In this document: one piece after another, positions 36,939 to 44,949 of the stretch
How positions within the stretch are numbered: position 1 is the first letter of the stretch
How the letters are laid out: the number at the start of each line of letters is the position of its first letter
Source of the DNA: Noviluteimonas caseinilytica
GTDB taxonomy: Bacteria; Pseudomonadota; Gammaproteobacteria; Xanthomonadales; Xanthomonadaceae
Length of the DNA stretch: 64,000 nt
NCBI RefSeq assembly: GCF_018406605.1
Contig: NZ_AP024545.1
Coordinates: forward strand, 620,001-684,000
Reading direction: 5' to 3'
Made by a program: the position numbers and the translations under genes
Notes under the pieces: generated by a model
Told to the model about the DNA's origin: nothing
Seen by the model: only the letters and a program-made list of their open reading frames with translations
The model's database searches: none

Positions 36939-38209
36939 ATGTCCAAGTCAATGTCGTCCCGCTGGCGCGGCCGCGCTGGTCGCCGCTGGATCGCCTGCTC
37001 CGCGATCGGCTGCTGCACACGCTGGCCGGCCTGCGGGGCGGCACCCTGCAGGTCCACGATGCCTTCGGCACCACGCTGCTGGGCGACGGGACGTTCCCCG
37101 CGCTCGAACTGCATGTCCACAACGCCGCGTTCTACCGCCTCGCCGCCGCCAGCGGCAGCGTCGGCGCCGCGGAGGCGTACATCGACGGTGCGTGGGACTG
37201 CAACGACCTGGTCGCGCTGGTGCAGGTGCTCGTGCGCAACCGCGCATTGCTCGATGCGATGGAAACCGGCCCCGCGCGCCTGGGCGGCGCCGCCTTGCGC
37301 CTGTGGCATGCGGCACGACGCAACACGCGCGCCGGTGCGCGGCGCAACATCGCGGCGCACTACGACCTCGGCAACGATTTCTTCGGATTGTTCCTGTCCG
37401 ACGACCTGATGTACTCCTCGGCGATGTTCGCGCGCGAGGACGACACGCTGGAAGTCGCTTCGCGCCGCAAGCTGGATCGCATCTGCCGCAAGCTTCAGCT
37501 CGCGCCGGGCGATCGCGTCGTGGAAATCGGCACGGGCTGGGGCGGCTTCGCGCTGTTCGCCGCGGCCAACTACGGGTGCCACGTCACCACGACCACGATC
37601 TCGGGCGAACAGCACGCGCTGGCCACCGCGCGCGTGGCGGCCGCGGGTTTGCAGGATCGCGTGACGCTGCTGCGCGAGGACTACCGCGACCTGCGCGGCG
37701 ACTACGACAAGCTGGTGTCGATCGAGATGGTGGAAGCGATCGGCGCCGCGCAGCTGCCCGGCTACTTCGAACGCATCGGTGCGCTGCTGCGCCCCGGCGG
37801 CCTGGCGCTCGTGCAGGCGATCACCATCGAGGACCACCGCTACGCACGGGCGCTGCGGTCGGTGGATTTCATCAAGCGCCATGTGTTCCCGGGCTCGTTC
37901 ATTCCTTCCCTCGCCGCGTTGATCGACGCGAAGACGCAACGCAGCGACCTGGCGCTGCTGCACGTGGAGGATTTCGGGATGTCGTATGCGCGCACGCTGC
38001 AGGCCTGGCGCGAACGCTTCGAGGCCCGCTTGCCCGAGGTCTTCGCGCTGGGGCACGACGCGCGCTTCGCGCGCCTGTGGACGTTCTACCTGGCGTATTG
38101 CGAAGGCGGGTTCCGCGAGCGGTCGATCGGCGTCGCGCAACTGGTGTTCGCGAAACCCGGGGCGCGCGATGCAGGCGCCGTGCCTGCGCTCGATGCGATC
38201 GAGGCCTGA
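36935..38209 (+). CDS. Cyclopropane-fatty-acyl-phospholipid synthase family methyltransferase
   Basis: SAM-dependent enzyme of 424 aa. An N-terminal lipid-binding-like region (about 1-125) precedes the catalytic part: IAAHYDLGNDFFGLFLSDDLMYSSAMF, cited by its core AHYDLGNDFF, then VEIGTGWGGFALFAA (SAM site), TTISGEQHALATAR, SIEMVEAIG and FIKRHVFPGSFIP. These are standard for the CFA family, which adds a methylene or methyl group from SAM across acyl double bonds of membrane lipids. In this operon the product may be a methyl-branched or cyclopropane acyl chain. Confidence 0.93.
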   Translation: MNVQVNVVPLARPRWSPLDRLLRDRLLHTLAGLRGGTLQVHDAFGTTLLGDGTFPALELHVHNAAFYRLAAASGSVGAAEAYIDGAWDCNDLVALVQVLVRNRALLDAMETGPARLGGAALRLWHAARRNTRAGARRNIAAHYDLGNDFFGLFLSDDLMYSSAMFAREDDTLEVASRRKLDRICRKLQLAPGDRVVEIGTGWGGFALFAAANYGCHVTTTTISGEQHALATARVAAAGLQDRVTLLREDYRDLRGDYDKLVSIEMVEAIGAAQLPGYFERIGALLRPGGLALVQAITIEDHRYARALRSVDFIKRHVFPGSFIPSLAALIDAKTQRSDLALLHVEDFGMSYARTLQAWRERFEARLPEVFALGHDARFARLWTFYLAYCEGGFRERSIGVAQLVFAKPGARDAGAVPALDAIEA

Positions 38210-38210
38210 G

Positions 38211-38987
38211 ATGGACTTCTTCGCGGACCATCCGCTCTCGCCGCTCGCGCTCACGTGGGCCCTGGCCGCCCTGGCGCAGGCGCTGGCGTGGGCGTGGCAG
38301 CGCGCGCATCGCAATGCGGGGATCGTCGATGTGGTGTGGGCATTCGGCGTCGGCGGCGCGGCCGTCCTCGTCGCGGCGCTCGGGGATGGCGCGGTCCTGC
38401 CGCGCGTGGCGCTCGCGCTGCTCGGCGGCGCGTGGGGCCTGCGGCTCGGGCTGCATCTCCTGCGGCGCGTGCGGGGCGAAGGCGAAGACGGACGTTATGC
38501 GCAACTGCGCGAACGCTGGGACGGCGACCAGCGCAAGTGGTTCCTGTTCTTCCAGGCGCAGGCGCTGCTCATCGTGTTGTTCGCGGTGCCGCTCCTCGCC
38601 GTGGCGCGCAATCCGGTAACGGCGTGGACGCCGTGGTTGGTCGCGGGGATCGTGGTGTTCATCGCCTGCGTCGCGGGCGAGGCGGTCGCCGATGCGCAGC
38701 TCGCGCGCTTCCGCGCCGACCCCGCGAACAAGGGACGCACCTGTCGCAGCGGGCTGTGGCGGTTCTCGCGCCATCCCAACTACTTCTTCGAATGGCTGCA
38801 CTGGTTCGCGTACGTGCTGCTGGCGATCGGCTCGCCGTGGCATTGGCTGGCGTGGACCGGGCCCGGGGTGATGTACGTGTTCCTGCGCTACCTGAGCGGC
38901 GTGCCCTTCACCGAGGCGCAAGCGCTGCGCACGCGCGGCGAGGACTACCGCGCCTACATGCGCGACACGCCGATGTTCTTCCCCTGA
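38211..38987 (+). CDS. DUF1295 (steroid 5-alpha-reductase-like) membrane protein
   Basis: Polytopic membrane protein of 258 aa with about six hydrophobic segments. The C-terminal signature is RCRSGLWRFSRHPNYFFEWL-like (core GLWRFSRHPNYFFEW), followed by FAYVLLAIGSPWHW and PFTEAQALRTRGEDYRAY. This is the DUF1295 branch of the steroid reductase / isoprenylcysteine methyltransferase superfamily. A redox or methyl-transfer role on lipids is plausible. It starts 1 nt after the CFA gene stop, inside the lipid operon. Confidence 0.88.
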   Translation: MDFFADHPLSPLALTWALAALAQALAWAWQRAHRNAGIVDVVWAFGVGGAAVLVAALGDGAVLPRVALALLGGAWGLRLGLHLLRRVRGEGEDGRYAQLRERWDGDQRKWFLFFQAQALLIVLFAVPLLAVARNPVTAWTPWLVAGIVVFIACVAGEAVADAQLARFRADPANKGRTCRSGLWRFSRHPNYFFEWLHWFAYVLLAIGSPWHWLAWTGPGVMYVFLRYLSGVPFTEAQALRTRGEDYRAYMRDTPMFFP

Positions 38988-39025
38988 ATCCCGAAACCGC
39001 CCGCCAAGCCTGCACGGAGCGCGCC

Positions 39026-40111
39026 ATGAACACTGCCATCGAACACCTCGAGCCGCACCACGATGCGCCCGCGCCCGGCCTGCTCGGCCTGGCCGAACGG
39101 GGCTGGTTGCCCGATGCCGCGGTGCGCCTCGGCATCCGCAGACTGTGCGCGCAGCGGTTGCGCGACGAACGCGCGGGCGGACCTGCCCAACAGGAAGCCA
39201 CGCTGCAGGCGCACCTGCGCATGCTGCGCAGCAGTCCGGTGGCCGTGCACGTCGATGCGGCGAACCGCCAGCACTATGAGCTGCCGGCCGCGTTCTTCCG
39301 CGCCTGCCTCGGGCCGCGCATGAAGTATTCCGGATGCCTGTATCCGCGCGGCGACGAAACGCTGGCCGAAGCCGAAGAGGCCATGCTGGCCGCGTATGCC
39401 GAGCGCGCGCAGCTGGAAGACGGCCAGGACATCCTCGAACTCGGCTGCGGCTGGGGCTCGCTCACGCTGTGGATGGCCGGGCGCTATCCGAATGCACGCA
39501 TCACCGCCGTTTCCAATTCCAACGCGCAGCGCCAGCAGATCGAAGCCGTCGCGCGCGAACGCGGGCTCGCCAACGTCCGCGTCGTGACCAGCGACGTGAA
39601 CAAGCTCCTCTTGCCCGCGGCGCACTACGACCGTTGCATCTCGGTGGAGATGTTCGAACACATGCGCAACTACGCAACGCTGATGGCACGCATCGGCGAC
39701 TGGCTCCGCCCCGGCGGCGCGCTGTTCGTCCACGTGTTCTGCCATCGCACGCTGCTGTATCCCTTCGAGACGCAGGGCGAAGACGACTGGATGGGCCGGC
39801 ACTTCTTCACGGGCGGCCTCATGCCATCGGCGGACACGCTGGCGATGTTCCAGCGCGACCTGCACCTCGAGCACCGCTGGCTCGTCGACGGCACGCACTA
39901 CCAGCGCACGGCCAACCACTGGCTGGCGCGCCAGGATGCCGCGCGCGACGAAGTGCTGGCGATCCTGCGCGAGGCCTACGGCGATGCGGCTCCGCTGTGG
40001 GCGCAACGCTGGCGCATGTTCTGGATGGCGTGCGCCGAGTTGTTCGGCTACGACGGCGGCCGCGAATGGATGGTCGCGCATTACCGCTTCCGCAAGGAGG
40101 AACTGCGATGA
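39026..40111 (+). CDS. Second CFA-like SAM-dependent methyltransferase
   Basis: Methyltransferase of 361 aa, only distantly like the one encoded at 36935. Motifs: MKYSGCLYPRGDETLAEAEE, DILELGCGWGSLTLWMAG (SAM site), SNSNAQRQQIEA, ISVEMFEHMRNYATLM and GEDDWMGRHFFTGGLMPS. This is the branch that resembles plant coclaurine N-methyltransferases. It lacks the N-terminal lipid domain of classical CFA synthase. Two different CFA-type enzymes in one operon suggest sequential methyl transfers to the same lipid. A start at 39026 leaves a 38-nt gap after the DUF1295 gene. Confidence 0.88.
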   Translation: MNTAIEHLEPHHDAPAPGLLGLAERGWLPDAAVRLGIRRLCAQRLRDERAGGPAQQEATLQAHLRMLRSSPVAVHVDAANRQHYELPAAFFRACLGPRMKYSGCLYPRGDETLAEAEEAMLAAYAERAQLEDGQDILELGCGWGSLTLWMAGRYPNARITAVSNSNAQRQQIEAVARERGLANVRVVTSDVNKLLLPAAHYDRCISVEMFEHMRNYATLMARIGDWLRPGGALFVHVFCHRTLLYPFETQGEDDWMGRHFFTGGLMPSADTLAMFQRDLHLEHRWLVDGTHYQRTANHWLARQDAARDEVLAILREAYGDAAPLWAQRWRMFWMACAELFGYDGGREWMVAHYRFRKEELR

Positions 40112-40644
40112 AACGTTTCGGCAAGCTGGGCAGCGCGTTGCTGGGCTCGATGCTCTCGGTGACGGCGTGCGCCTCCGACGCAACGCCGCCCACGGTCCCG
40201 CCCGTGGCCCGGGTGGACATCGACCGCTTCATGGGCGACTGGTACGTCATCGCGCACATTCCCTCCAGGCAGGAGCGCGACGCGTGGGGCGCGGTGGAGC
40301 GCTACGCGAAGAACGCCGATGGCACGATCGGCACGACGTTCCGCTTCCGCAAGGGCAGCTTCGAAGCGCCGGTGCAGACAATGACGCCGAAGGGCTTCGT
40401 GCGCCCCGGCACGAACAACGCCGTGTGGGGCATGCAGTTCTTCTGGCCGATCCGGGCCGAGTACGTGATCGTGGACCTGGCGCCCGACTACAGCAGCACG
40501 ATCGTGGCGCGCAGCAAGCGCGACTATGCGTGGATCATGGCGCGTACGCCGCGCATGCCGGCGGCGCAGTACGAGGCAGCGGTGCGCAAGCTGCAGGCAA
40601 TCGGTTACGACACGACGAAGCTGCGCAAGGTGCCGCAGCGCTGA
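40108..40644 (+). CDS. Lipocalin-family lipoprotein (Blc-like)
   Basis: Outer-membrane lipocalin of 178 aa. Signal peptide with lipobox VTAC at about residue 22. The lipocalin signature is FMGDWYVIAHIPS near residues 41-53, with FRFRKGSFEAPVQTM, YVIVDLAPDYSSTIVAR and WIMARTPRMP. Blc-type lipocalins bind lipids and are induced by envelope stress, which fits the ECF-controlled lipid operon it closes. The start overlaps the methyltransferase stop by 4 nt and has an AAGGAGG ribosome site. It converges on the hybrid kinase with 4 nt between. Confidence 0.92.
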   Translation: MKRFGKLGSALLGSMLSVTACASDATPPTVPPVARVDIDRFMGDWYVIAHIPSRQERDAWGAVERYAKNADGTIGTTFRFRKGSFEAPVQTMTPKGFVRPGTNNAVWGMQFFWPIRAEYVIVDLAPDYSSTIVARSKRDYAWIMARTPRMPAAQYEAAVRKLQAIGYDTTKLRKVPQR

Positions 40645-40648
40645 CGAC

Positions 40649-42325
40649 TCAGGCGCCGATCGCGCCCACCGGTCGCGTCACCATGCGCGCCACTTTCGAC
40701 AGCAGCGCGTCGGCCTCGTAGGGCTTGGTCATCATGTCCATGTTCTCGCCGAGGAAATCGCCCACCGCGAGCGTGTGCTTCGCGTAGCCGGTGAGGAACA
40801 GCACCGGCAACGTCGGGCGCCACGCGCGCGCGGCCTCGGCGAGCTGGCGGCCGTTCATGCCGGGCAAGCCGACGTCGGTGAGCAACAGGTCGAGGGACTG
40901 GTCGCTGCGCAGGATTTCGAGTGCGCGTTCGACATCGGCCGCCTGCAGGCAGACGTAACCGAACATCTGCAGCAGCGTCGAGGTGAGCTGGCGCACCGTG
41001 TCGGAGTCTTCGACGACCAGGATGGTCTCGCCGTTGCCCGGGATGTCCGCCAGCGCATTCGCGGGGCTGCGCACCGGATCGGTGGCCAGCGTGCGATCGT
41101 TCGCCAGCGGCAGCAAAAGCGACACGCACGTGCCCGCGCCCGGCTCGCTCGTAATGCGCGCCGTCCCGCCGCTCTGGCGCGCGAAGCCGTAGGTCATCGA
41201 CAACCCCAGCCCCGTGCCCTGCCCGATCGGCTTGGTGGTGAAGAACGGATCGAACACCTTGTCCAGCAGTTCCGGCGCGATGCCGGTGCCGTCGTCGGAC
41301 ACGCTGACTTCGACGTAGTCGCCGGCCGGCAGCACATCGGCGCGCGTGGGCGACACGCGCCGCGTCGCGATGCGGATGGTGCCGCCGTTGGGCAGGGCAT
41401 CGCGCGCGTTGACCGCGAGGTTGAGCACGACGTTCTCGAGCTGGTTGGCATCCACGCTCGCGATGCCCGCTTCCGGATCGAGGTCGAACTGCAGGGCGAC
41501 TTGTTCGCCGATCGTGCGGTGCAGGAGTTCTTCGAGCGACAGGATCCGCAGGTTGACGTCCACCGCGCGCGCATCCAGCGGCTGCTGGCGCGCGAACGCG
41601 AGCAGGCGATGCGTGAGCGCGGCCGCGCGGCGCGCGGCGTCCAGCGCGGTGGCGGCGTGGGCCTTGGCGGCCTGCGCGTGCCCGGTGTCGATCTCGTGGC
41701 CCATCAGGCCGAGCGAGGTGATGATCCCCGTCAGCAGGTTGTTGAAGTCGTGCGCGATGCCGCCGGACAGTTGCCCGAGCGCATCCATCTTCTGCGCCTG
41801 CATCAGCTGCTGTTCGGTGCGCTCGCGCGCGGAGATCTCGTCGGCCAGCGCGGAGTGCGCCGAATCCAGCCGCTCCGCGTGCACGCGCGTCTCGCGCTCG
41901 CGCAGGGATTCTTCGGCGGCGCGCACGCGCAGCAGCGTGCGCACGGTCGCGAGCAGCACGTTCGGGTCGACCGGATGCACCAGGTAGCCGTCGGCGCCGC
42001 CTTCCAGGCCCGTCACCATGTCGCGCGTGTGCGTGGAGGCGGCGGAAATATGCACGATCGGCAACAGGGCGGTGACCGGATCGGCGCGCAGCAGCCGCAC
42101 CATGTCGAAGCCGCTCATGTCCGGCAGGTTGATGTCGAGCATCGCGACATCGACCATCCCTTCGGCGATGCGCGCCAGGCCCTGTTCGCCGGTGCCCGCT
42201 TCGATCACGCGGTAGCCCTGGCGACCAAGCACGCGGCCCATCGCATAACGCGTGGCCGGGTTGTCGTCGACGATCAGGATCGTCGGCAGGCCGGGGTGCG
42301 CCGCGTCGCTGGGGTCAGGCGACAT
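40649..42325 (-). CDS. Hybrid histidine kinase (REC-HisKA-HATPase-REC)
   Basis: Soluble hybrid kinase of 558 aa. The N-terminal receiver (about 15-130) has its phosphoacceptor Asp64 in AMLDINLPDMSG, but the usual switch Lys is His (YLVHPVD). A short coiled coil follows, then the H-box LSGGIAHDFNNLL with His192, then HATPase motifs NLAVNARDAL, VSDDGTGIAPELLDK and GTGLGLSMTYGF. The C-terminal receiver (about 437-550) has LLLTDVGLPGMNG and the normal MMTKPY. No DNA-binding output is present. Last gene of the rsbRST operon; it overlaps the preceding kinase gene by 11 nt. Confidence 0.92.
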   Translation of the reverse strand: MSPDPSDAAHPGLPTILIVDDNPATRYAMGRVLGRQGYRVIEAGTGEQGLARIAEGMVDVAMLDINLPDMSGFDMVRLLRADPVTALLPIVHISAASTHTRDMVTGLEGGADGYLVHPVDPNVLLATVRTLLRVRAAEESLRERETRVHAERLDSAHSALADEISARERTEQQLMQAQKMDALGQLSGGIAHDFNNLLTGIITSLGLMGHEIDTGHAQAAKAHAATALDAARRAAALTHRLLAFARQQPLDARAVDVNLRILSLEELLHRTIGEQVALQFDLDPEAGIASVDANQLENVVLNLAVNARDALPNGGTIRIATRRVSPTRADVLPAGDYVEVSVSDDGTGIAPELLDKVFDPFFTTKPIGQGTGLGLSMTYGFARQSGGTARITSEPGAGTCVSLLLPLANDRTLATDPVRSPANALADIPGNGETILVVEDSDTVRQLTSTLLQMFGYVCLQAADVERALEILRSDQSLDLLLTDVGLPGMNGRQLAEAARAWRPTLPVLFLTGYAKHTLAVGDFLGENMDMMTKPYEADALLSKVARMVTRPVGAIGA

Positions 42326-43169
42326 CGCCCGCCTCCGGACCGGCCAGCGCCACCGGCAGCACCACGTAGAACGCCGACCCCACGCCGACTTCGCTGCGCA
42401 TGCCGACGTGTCCGCCCAGCAGCTCCGCGAAGCGCTTGGACAACGCCAGGCCCAGGCCGGTGCCGCGCACGCGGCGCTGGAGCGGCGAGTCGATCTGGCT
42501 GAAATCCTCGAACAGCTTGTCGTGCAGTTCCGGCGGGATGCCGATGCCCGTGTCGGTCACGGTGAAGCGCACCCAGTCCGCATCCTCGGACGCGGCTTCG
42601 ATGCGCACGGTGCCCGACGGCGTGAACTTGAGCGCGTTGGAAATGAAGTTGCGCAGGATCTGCGCGACCTTCTTGTTGTCGGTGTACAGCGCCGGCATGC
42701 CTTCGGGTTCTTCGAAGACCAGGTCGACGTCTTCGCCTTCGACGATCGGGCGGAACATGCCGCGCAACGCGGCGAACAGATCCACCATCTCGAACCAGCC
42801 CGGCGAGATCGTCACGCGCCCGGCTTCGATCTTCGCCAGGTCCAGCAGGTCGTCGACCATCTCGGTCAACTCGCCCGCGGCGCTGCTGATGAAGCGCACC
42901 TGCGTGTGCTGCTCGCCGTTGAGCGGGCCGTCGAGTTCGTCGTCCAGCAGGCGCGTCATGCTCAGGATGGATCCGAGCGGCGTGCGGAACTCGTGGCTCA
43001 TGTACGACAGGAACCGGCTCTTCAGTTCGGAGGCTTCGCGCAGTTCTTCCGCCTGCTTGTCCAGTTCGGCGTACAGCGCGACGACGCCCTGGTTGGTTTC
43101 GTCGAGTTCGGTGCGCAGCGCGTCGCACTCGGCGCGCAGCGCTTCAACGTCTGATCCGGACTGCGTCAT
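42315..43169 (-). CDS. Soluble sensor histidine kinase
   Basis: Histidine kinase of 284 aa without membrane spans or a recognisable sensor domain. A coiled coil (about 8-50) leads into the H-box FLSYMSHEFRTPLGS with His59. HATPase motifs: RNFISNALKFTPSG (N box), TDTGIGIPPELHDK and GTGLGLALSKRFAELLG. It probably receives its signal from the RsbRST/phosphatase proteins encoded just upstream and passes phosphate to the hybrid kinase encoded downstream. Overlaps the phosphatase gene by 4 nt. The longer frame upstream of 43169 is Arg-rich and not credible. Confidence 0.9.
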   Translation of the reverse strand: MTQSGSDVEALRAECDALRTELDETNQGVVALYAELDKQAEELREASELKSRFLSYMSHEFRTPLGSILSMTRLLDDELDGPLNGEQHTQVRFISSAAGELTEMVDDLLDLAKIEAGRVTISPGWFEMVDLFAALRGMFRPIVEGEDVDLVFEEPEGMPALYTDNKKVAQILRNFISNALKFTPSGTVRIEAASEDADWVRFTVTDTGIGIPPELHDKLFEDFSQIDSPLQRRVRGTGLGLALSKRFAELLGGHVGMRSEVGVGSAFYVVLPVALAGPEAGDVA

Positions 43170-44188
43170 CGCGAATGTCCAAGTGCGAGTGCCACCACGG
43201 TGGCGTCGTCGCGGCCCCGGTCGTGGTCGCGCAACAGCACCGTGGCGACGACGGCCGGATGCCGTCCCAGCAAATCCGGGTAATCGCGCAGGCTCCAACG
43301 CGACAGCAAGCCGTCGCTGTGCATGATCAGCAGGCGGCCGCGCGATTCCGGGAAGTCGAAGGTCTGCATCTTGCGGTACTGCGTGCCGACGATGCCGGGA
43401 TGCGAGGCCAGCCCGCGCGAGCCCTGCCCGTTGTGCGTCGCGGCGGACAGGTTGCCGATGCCGGCGAAGCGCAACGCACCGGAGTCGCCGTCGTAGCGCG
43501 CCAGCGCGACGGCGCCGCCGCGGGAGCCGTGCATCGATTGGTGCAGCGACGCCATCAAGGTGTCGGGTTCGCCGAGCGGATCCGCATCGAATCCCGCGAC
43601 GCCTTGTTGCGCGGCGTCGTGCGCAAGAAGGCCGTGCCCGAGCCCGTCGATCATCAGCACGTTCGCTTGCGTGCCGTCGAACGCGATGCGCCAGGCATCG
43701 CCGCTCACCGATTCGCCGTGCACCGCGTGCGCCGCCGCGCCGTAGCGCAGGTCCTGGTGCGGCGTGCCCCGCTTGTACAGGCGCGCCAGCACCACGGCGC
43801 CGCGTGCGTCGGCATACAGGTCCATCACGTCGGACTGGCGCGCGACCGCACCCAGCCCGATGCCTTGCGTGCCGCGCGTGGAGAAGCCATCGTCGAAGCA
43901 GGCCGCGGCGTCGAAGCCGGGGCCCTTGTCGACCGATACGATTTCGAGCCCCGTGCCCGCCGGCGAAGCGACCTGCTGCAAGCGCAGCTCGCCGCGTTGC
44001 GCGTGCTTGAGGATGTTGGTCGCCAGCTCCATCGCCACCAGCGATGCACGCCCGGCATCGACCTCGTCGAAGCCGAGCGATTCGGCGAGCTGCTGCACCA
44101 CGCGGCGCGCCTGCCCGACGCGGCTGGCGTCGTCGACCGGGATCGTGCGCGGCAAGCCGCCGGCGAGGACGGCAGGCACGGCGCTCAC
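43166..44188 (-). CDS. ATP-binding SpoIIE-family protein phosphatase (RsbX/RsbU-like)
   Basis: Two-domain protein of 340 aa. The N-terminal half is an RsbW/RsbT-like ATPase (AMELATNILKHA N box, SVDKGPGFD, GTQGIGLGAV). The C-terminal half is a PP2C-type phosphatase (NVLMIDGLGHG, GALRFAGIGNLSA, LIMHSDGLLSR, DDATVVALAL). Such proteins dephosphorylate RsbR/RsbS in stressosomes and so reset the switch. The start is a GTG at 44188 that overlaps the rsbT stop (GTGA). An ATG start further upstream would run through the rsbT coding region in another frame. Translational coupling to rsbT supports a joint role. Confidence 0.88.
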   Translation of the reverse strand: MSAVPAVLAGGLPRTIPVDDASRVGQARRVVQQLAESLGFDEVDAGRASLVAMELATNILKHAQRGELRLQQVASPAGTGLEIVSVDKGPGFDAAACFDDGFSTRGTQGIGLGAVARQSDVMDLYADARGAVVLARLYKRGTPHQDLRYGAAAHAVHGESVSGDAWRIAFDGTQANVLMIDGLGHGLLAHDAAQQGVAGFDADPLGEPDTLMASLHQSMHGSRGGAVALARYDGDSGALRFAGIGNLSAATHNGQGSRGLASHPGIVGTQYRKMQTFDFPESRGRLLIMHSDGLLSRWSLRDYPDLLGRHPAVVATVLLRDHDRGRDDATVVALALGHSR

Positions 44189-44589
44189 GTCCACTTCGTG
44201 ATGGTGACGCGCGTGCCCATGCCCGGCGCGCTGTCGATCGCGAACTCGTCGACCAGCCGGCGCGAACCGGTCAGCCCGAGCCCGAGTCCGTTGCCGGAAG
44301 TCCAGCCATCGGTCATCGCGCGCTTCATGTCGGCGATGCCGGGGCCTTCGTCGCGGAACAGCAAGCGCAGTCCCGTGCGGAGGCCGTCTTCCAGCACGTC
44401 CCAGTCCATGTGCCCGCCGCCGCCGTAGATGACGGTGTTGCGCGCCAGTTCGCTCGCGGCGGTGATCAGCTTGGTCTGGTCCACCAGGCGCATGCGGCAT
44501 TGCAGCGCCAGCTTGCGGACGGTCTGGCGGGCCAGGACGACGTCCTGCTCCACCGCGACCGCCTGCGTCCCGCTCTCGCGCACGTTCAT
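44185..44589 (-). CDS. rsbT: RsbT-like serine/threonine kinase
   Basis: GHKL-type switch kinase of 134 aa. Motifs: ASELARNTVIYGGGG (N box), LLFRDEGPGIADM and GNGLGLGLTGSRRLVDEF. In stressosomes RsbT phosphorylates RsbS and RsbR on stress, is released, and activates a downstream partner (RsbU in Bacillus, other outputs in Proteobacteria). The ATG at 44589 overlaps the rsbS stop by 4 nt. Confidence 0.93.
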   Translation of the reverse strand: MNVRESGTQAVAVEQDVVLARQTVRKLALQCRMRLVDQTKLITAASELARNTVIYGGGGHMDWDVLEDGLRTGLRLLFRDEGPGIADMKRAMTDGWTSGNGLGLGLTGSRRLVDEFAIDSAPGMGTRVTITKWT

Positions 44590-44948
44590 GCCTGCTGCAT
44601 TCGTTGGTGCAGCAGCGCCATGCCGCGCTCGACGTTCAACGCGGTCGCAACGCCCGGCAGCGTGAGCCCGAGTTCGACCAGCGTGATCGCCACCGCCGGC
44701 TGCATGCCGACGAGCACCGTCTCGGCGTCCATGATGTGCGACAGGCCGGAGATCGTGCTGATCATGCGGCCGATGAAGGAGTCGACGATCTCCAGCGCGG
44801 AGATGTCGATGAGCACGCCGCGGGCCGACGACTTGCGGATGCGCTCGGACAGGTCGTCCTGCAACGTCAGCGCGAGCTGGTCGTGCATGTCGACCTGGAT
44901 GGTGACGAGCAGGAACTGCCCCATCTGGAGGATCGGGATGCGTTCCAC
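44586..44948 (-). CDS. rsbS: RsbS-like STAS-domain antagonist
   Basis: Single STAS domain of 120 aa that forms the stressosome core with RsbR and sequesters RsbT. The predicted phosphorylation site is Ser57 in ALEIVDSFIGR, matching the Ser of the DSF motif in Bacillus RsbS. It starts 1 nt after the rsbR stop and overlaps rsbT by 4 nt. Confidence 0.93.
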   Translation of the reverse strand: MERIPILQMGQFLLVTIQVDMHDQLALTLQDDLSERIRKSSARGVLIDISALEIVDSFIGRMISTISGLSHIMDAETVLVGMQPAVAITLVELGLTLPGVATALNVERGMALLHQRMQQA

Positions 44949-44949
44949 G

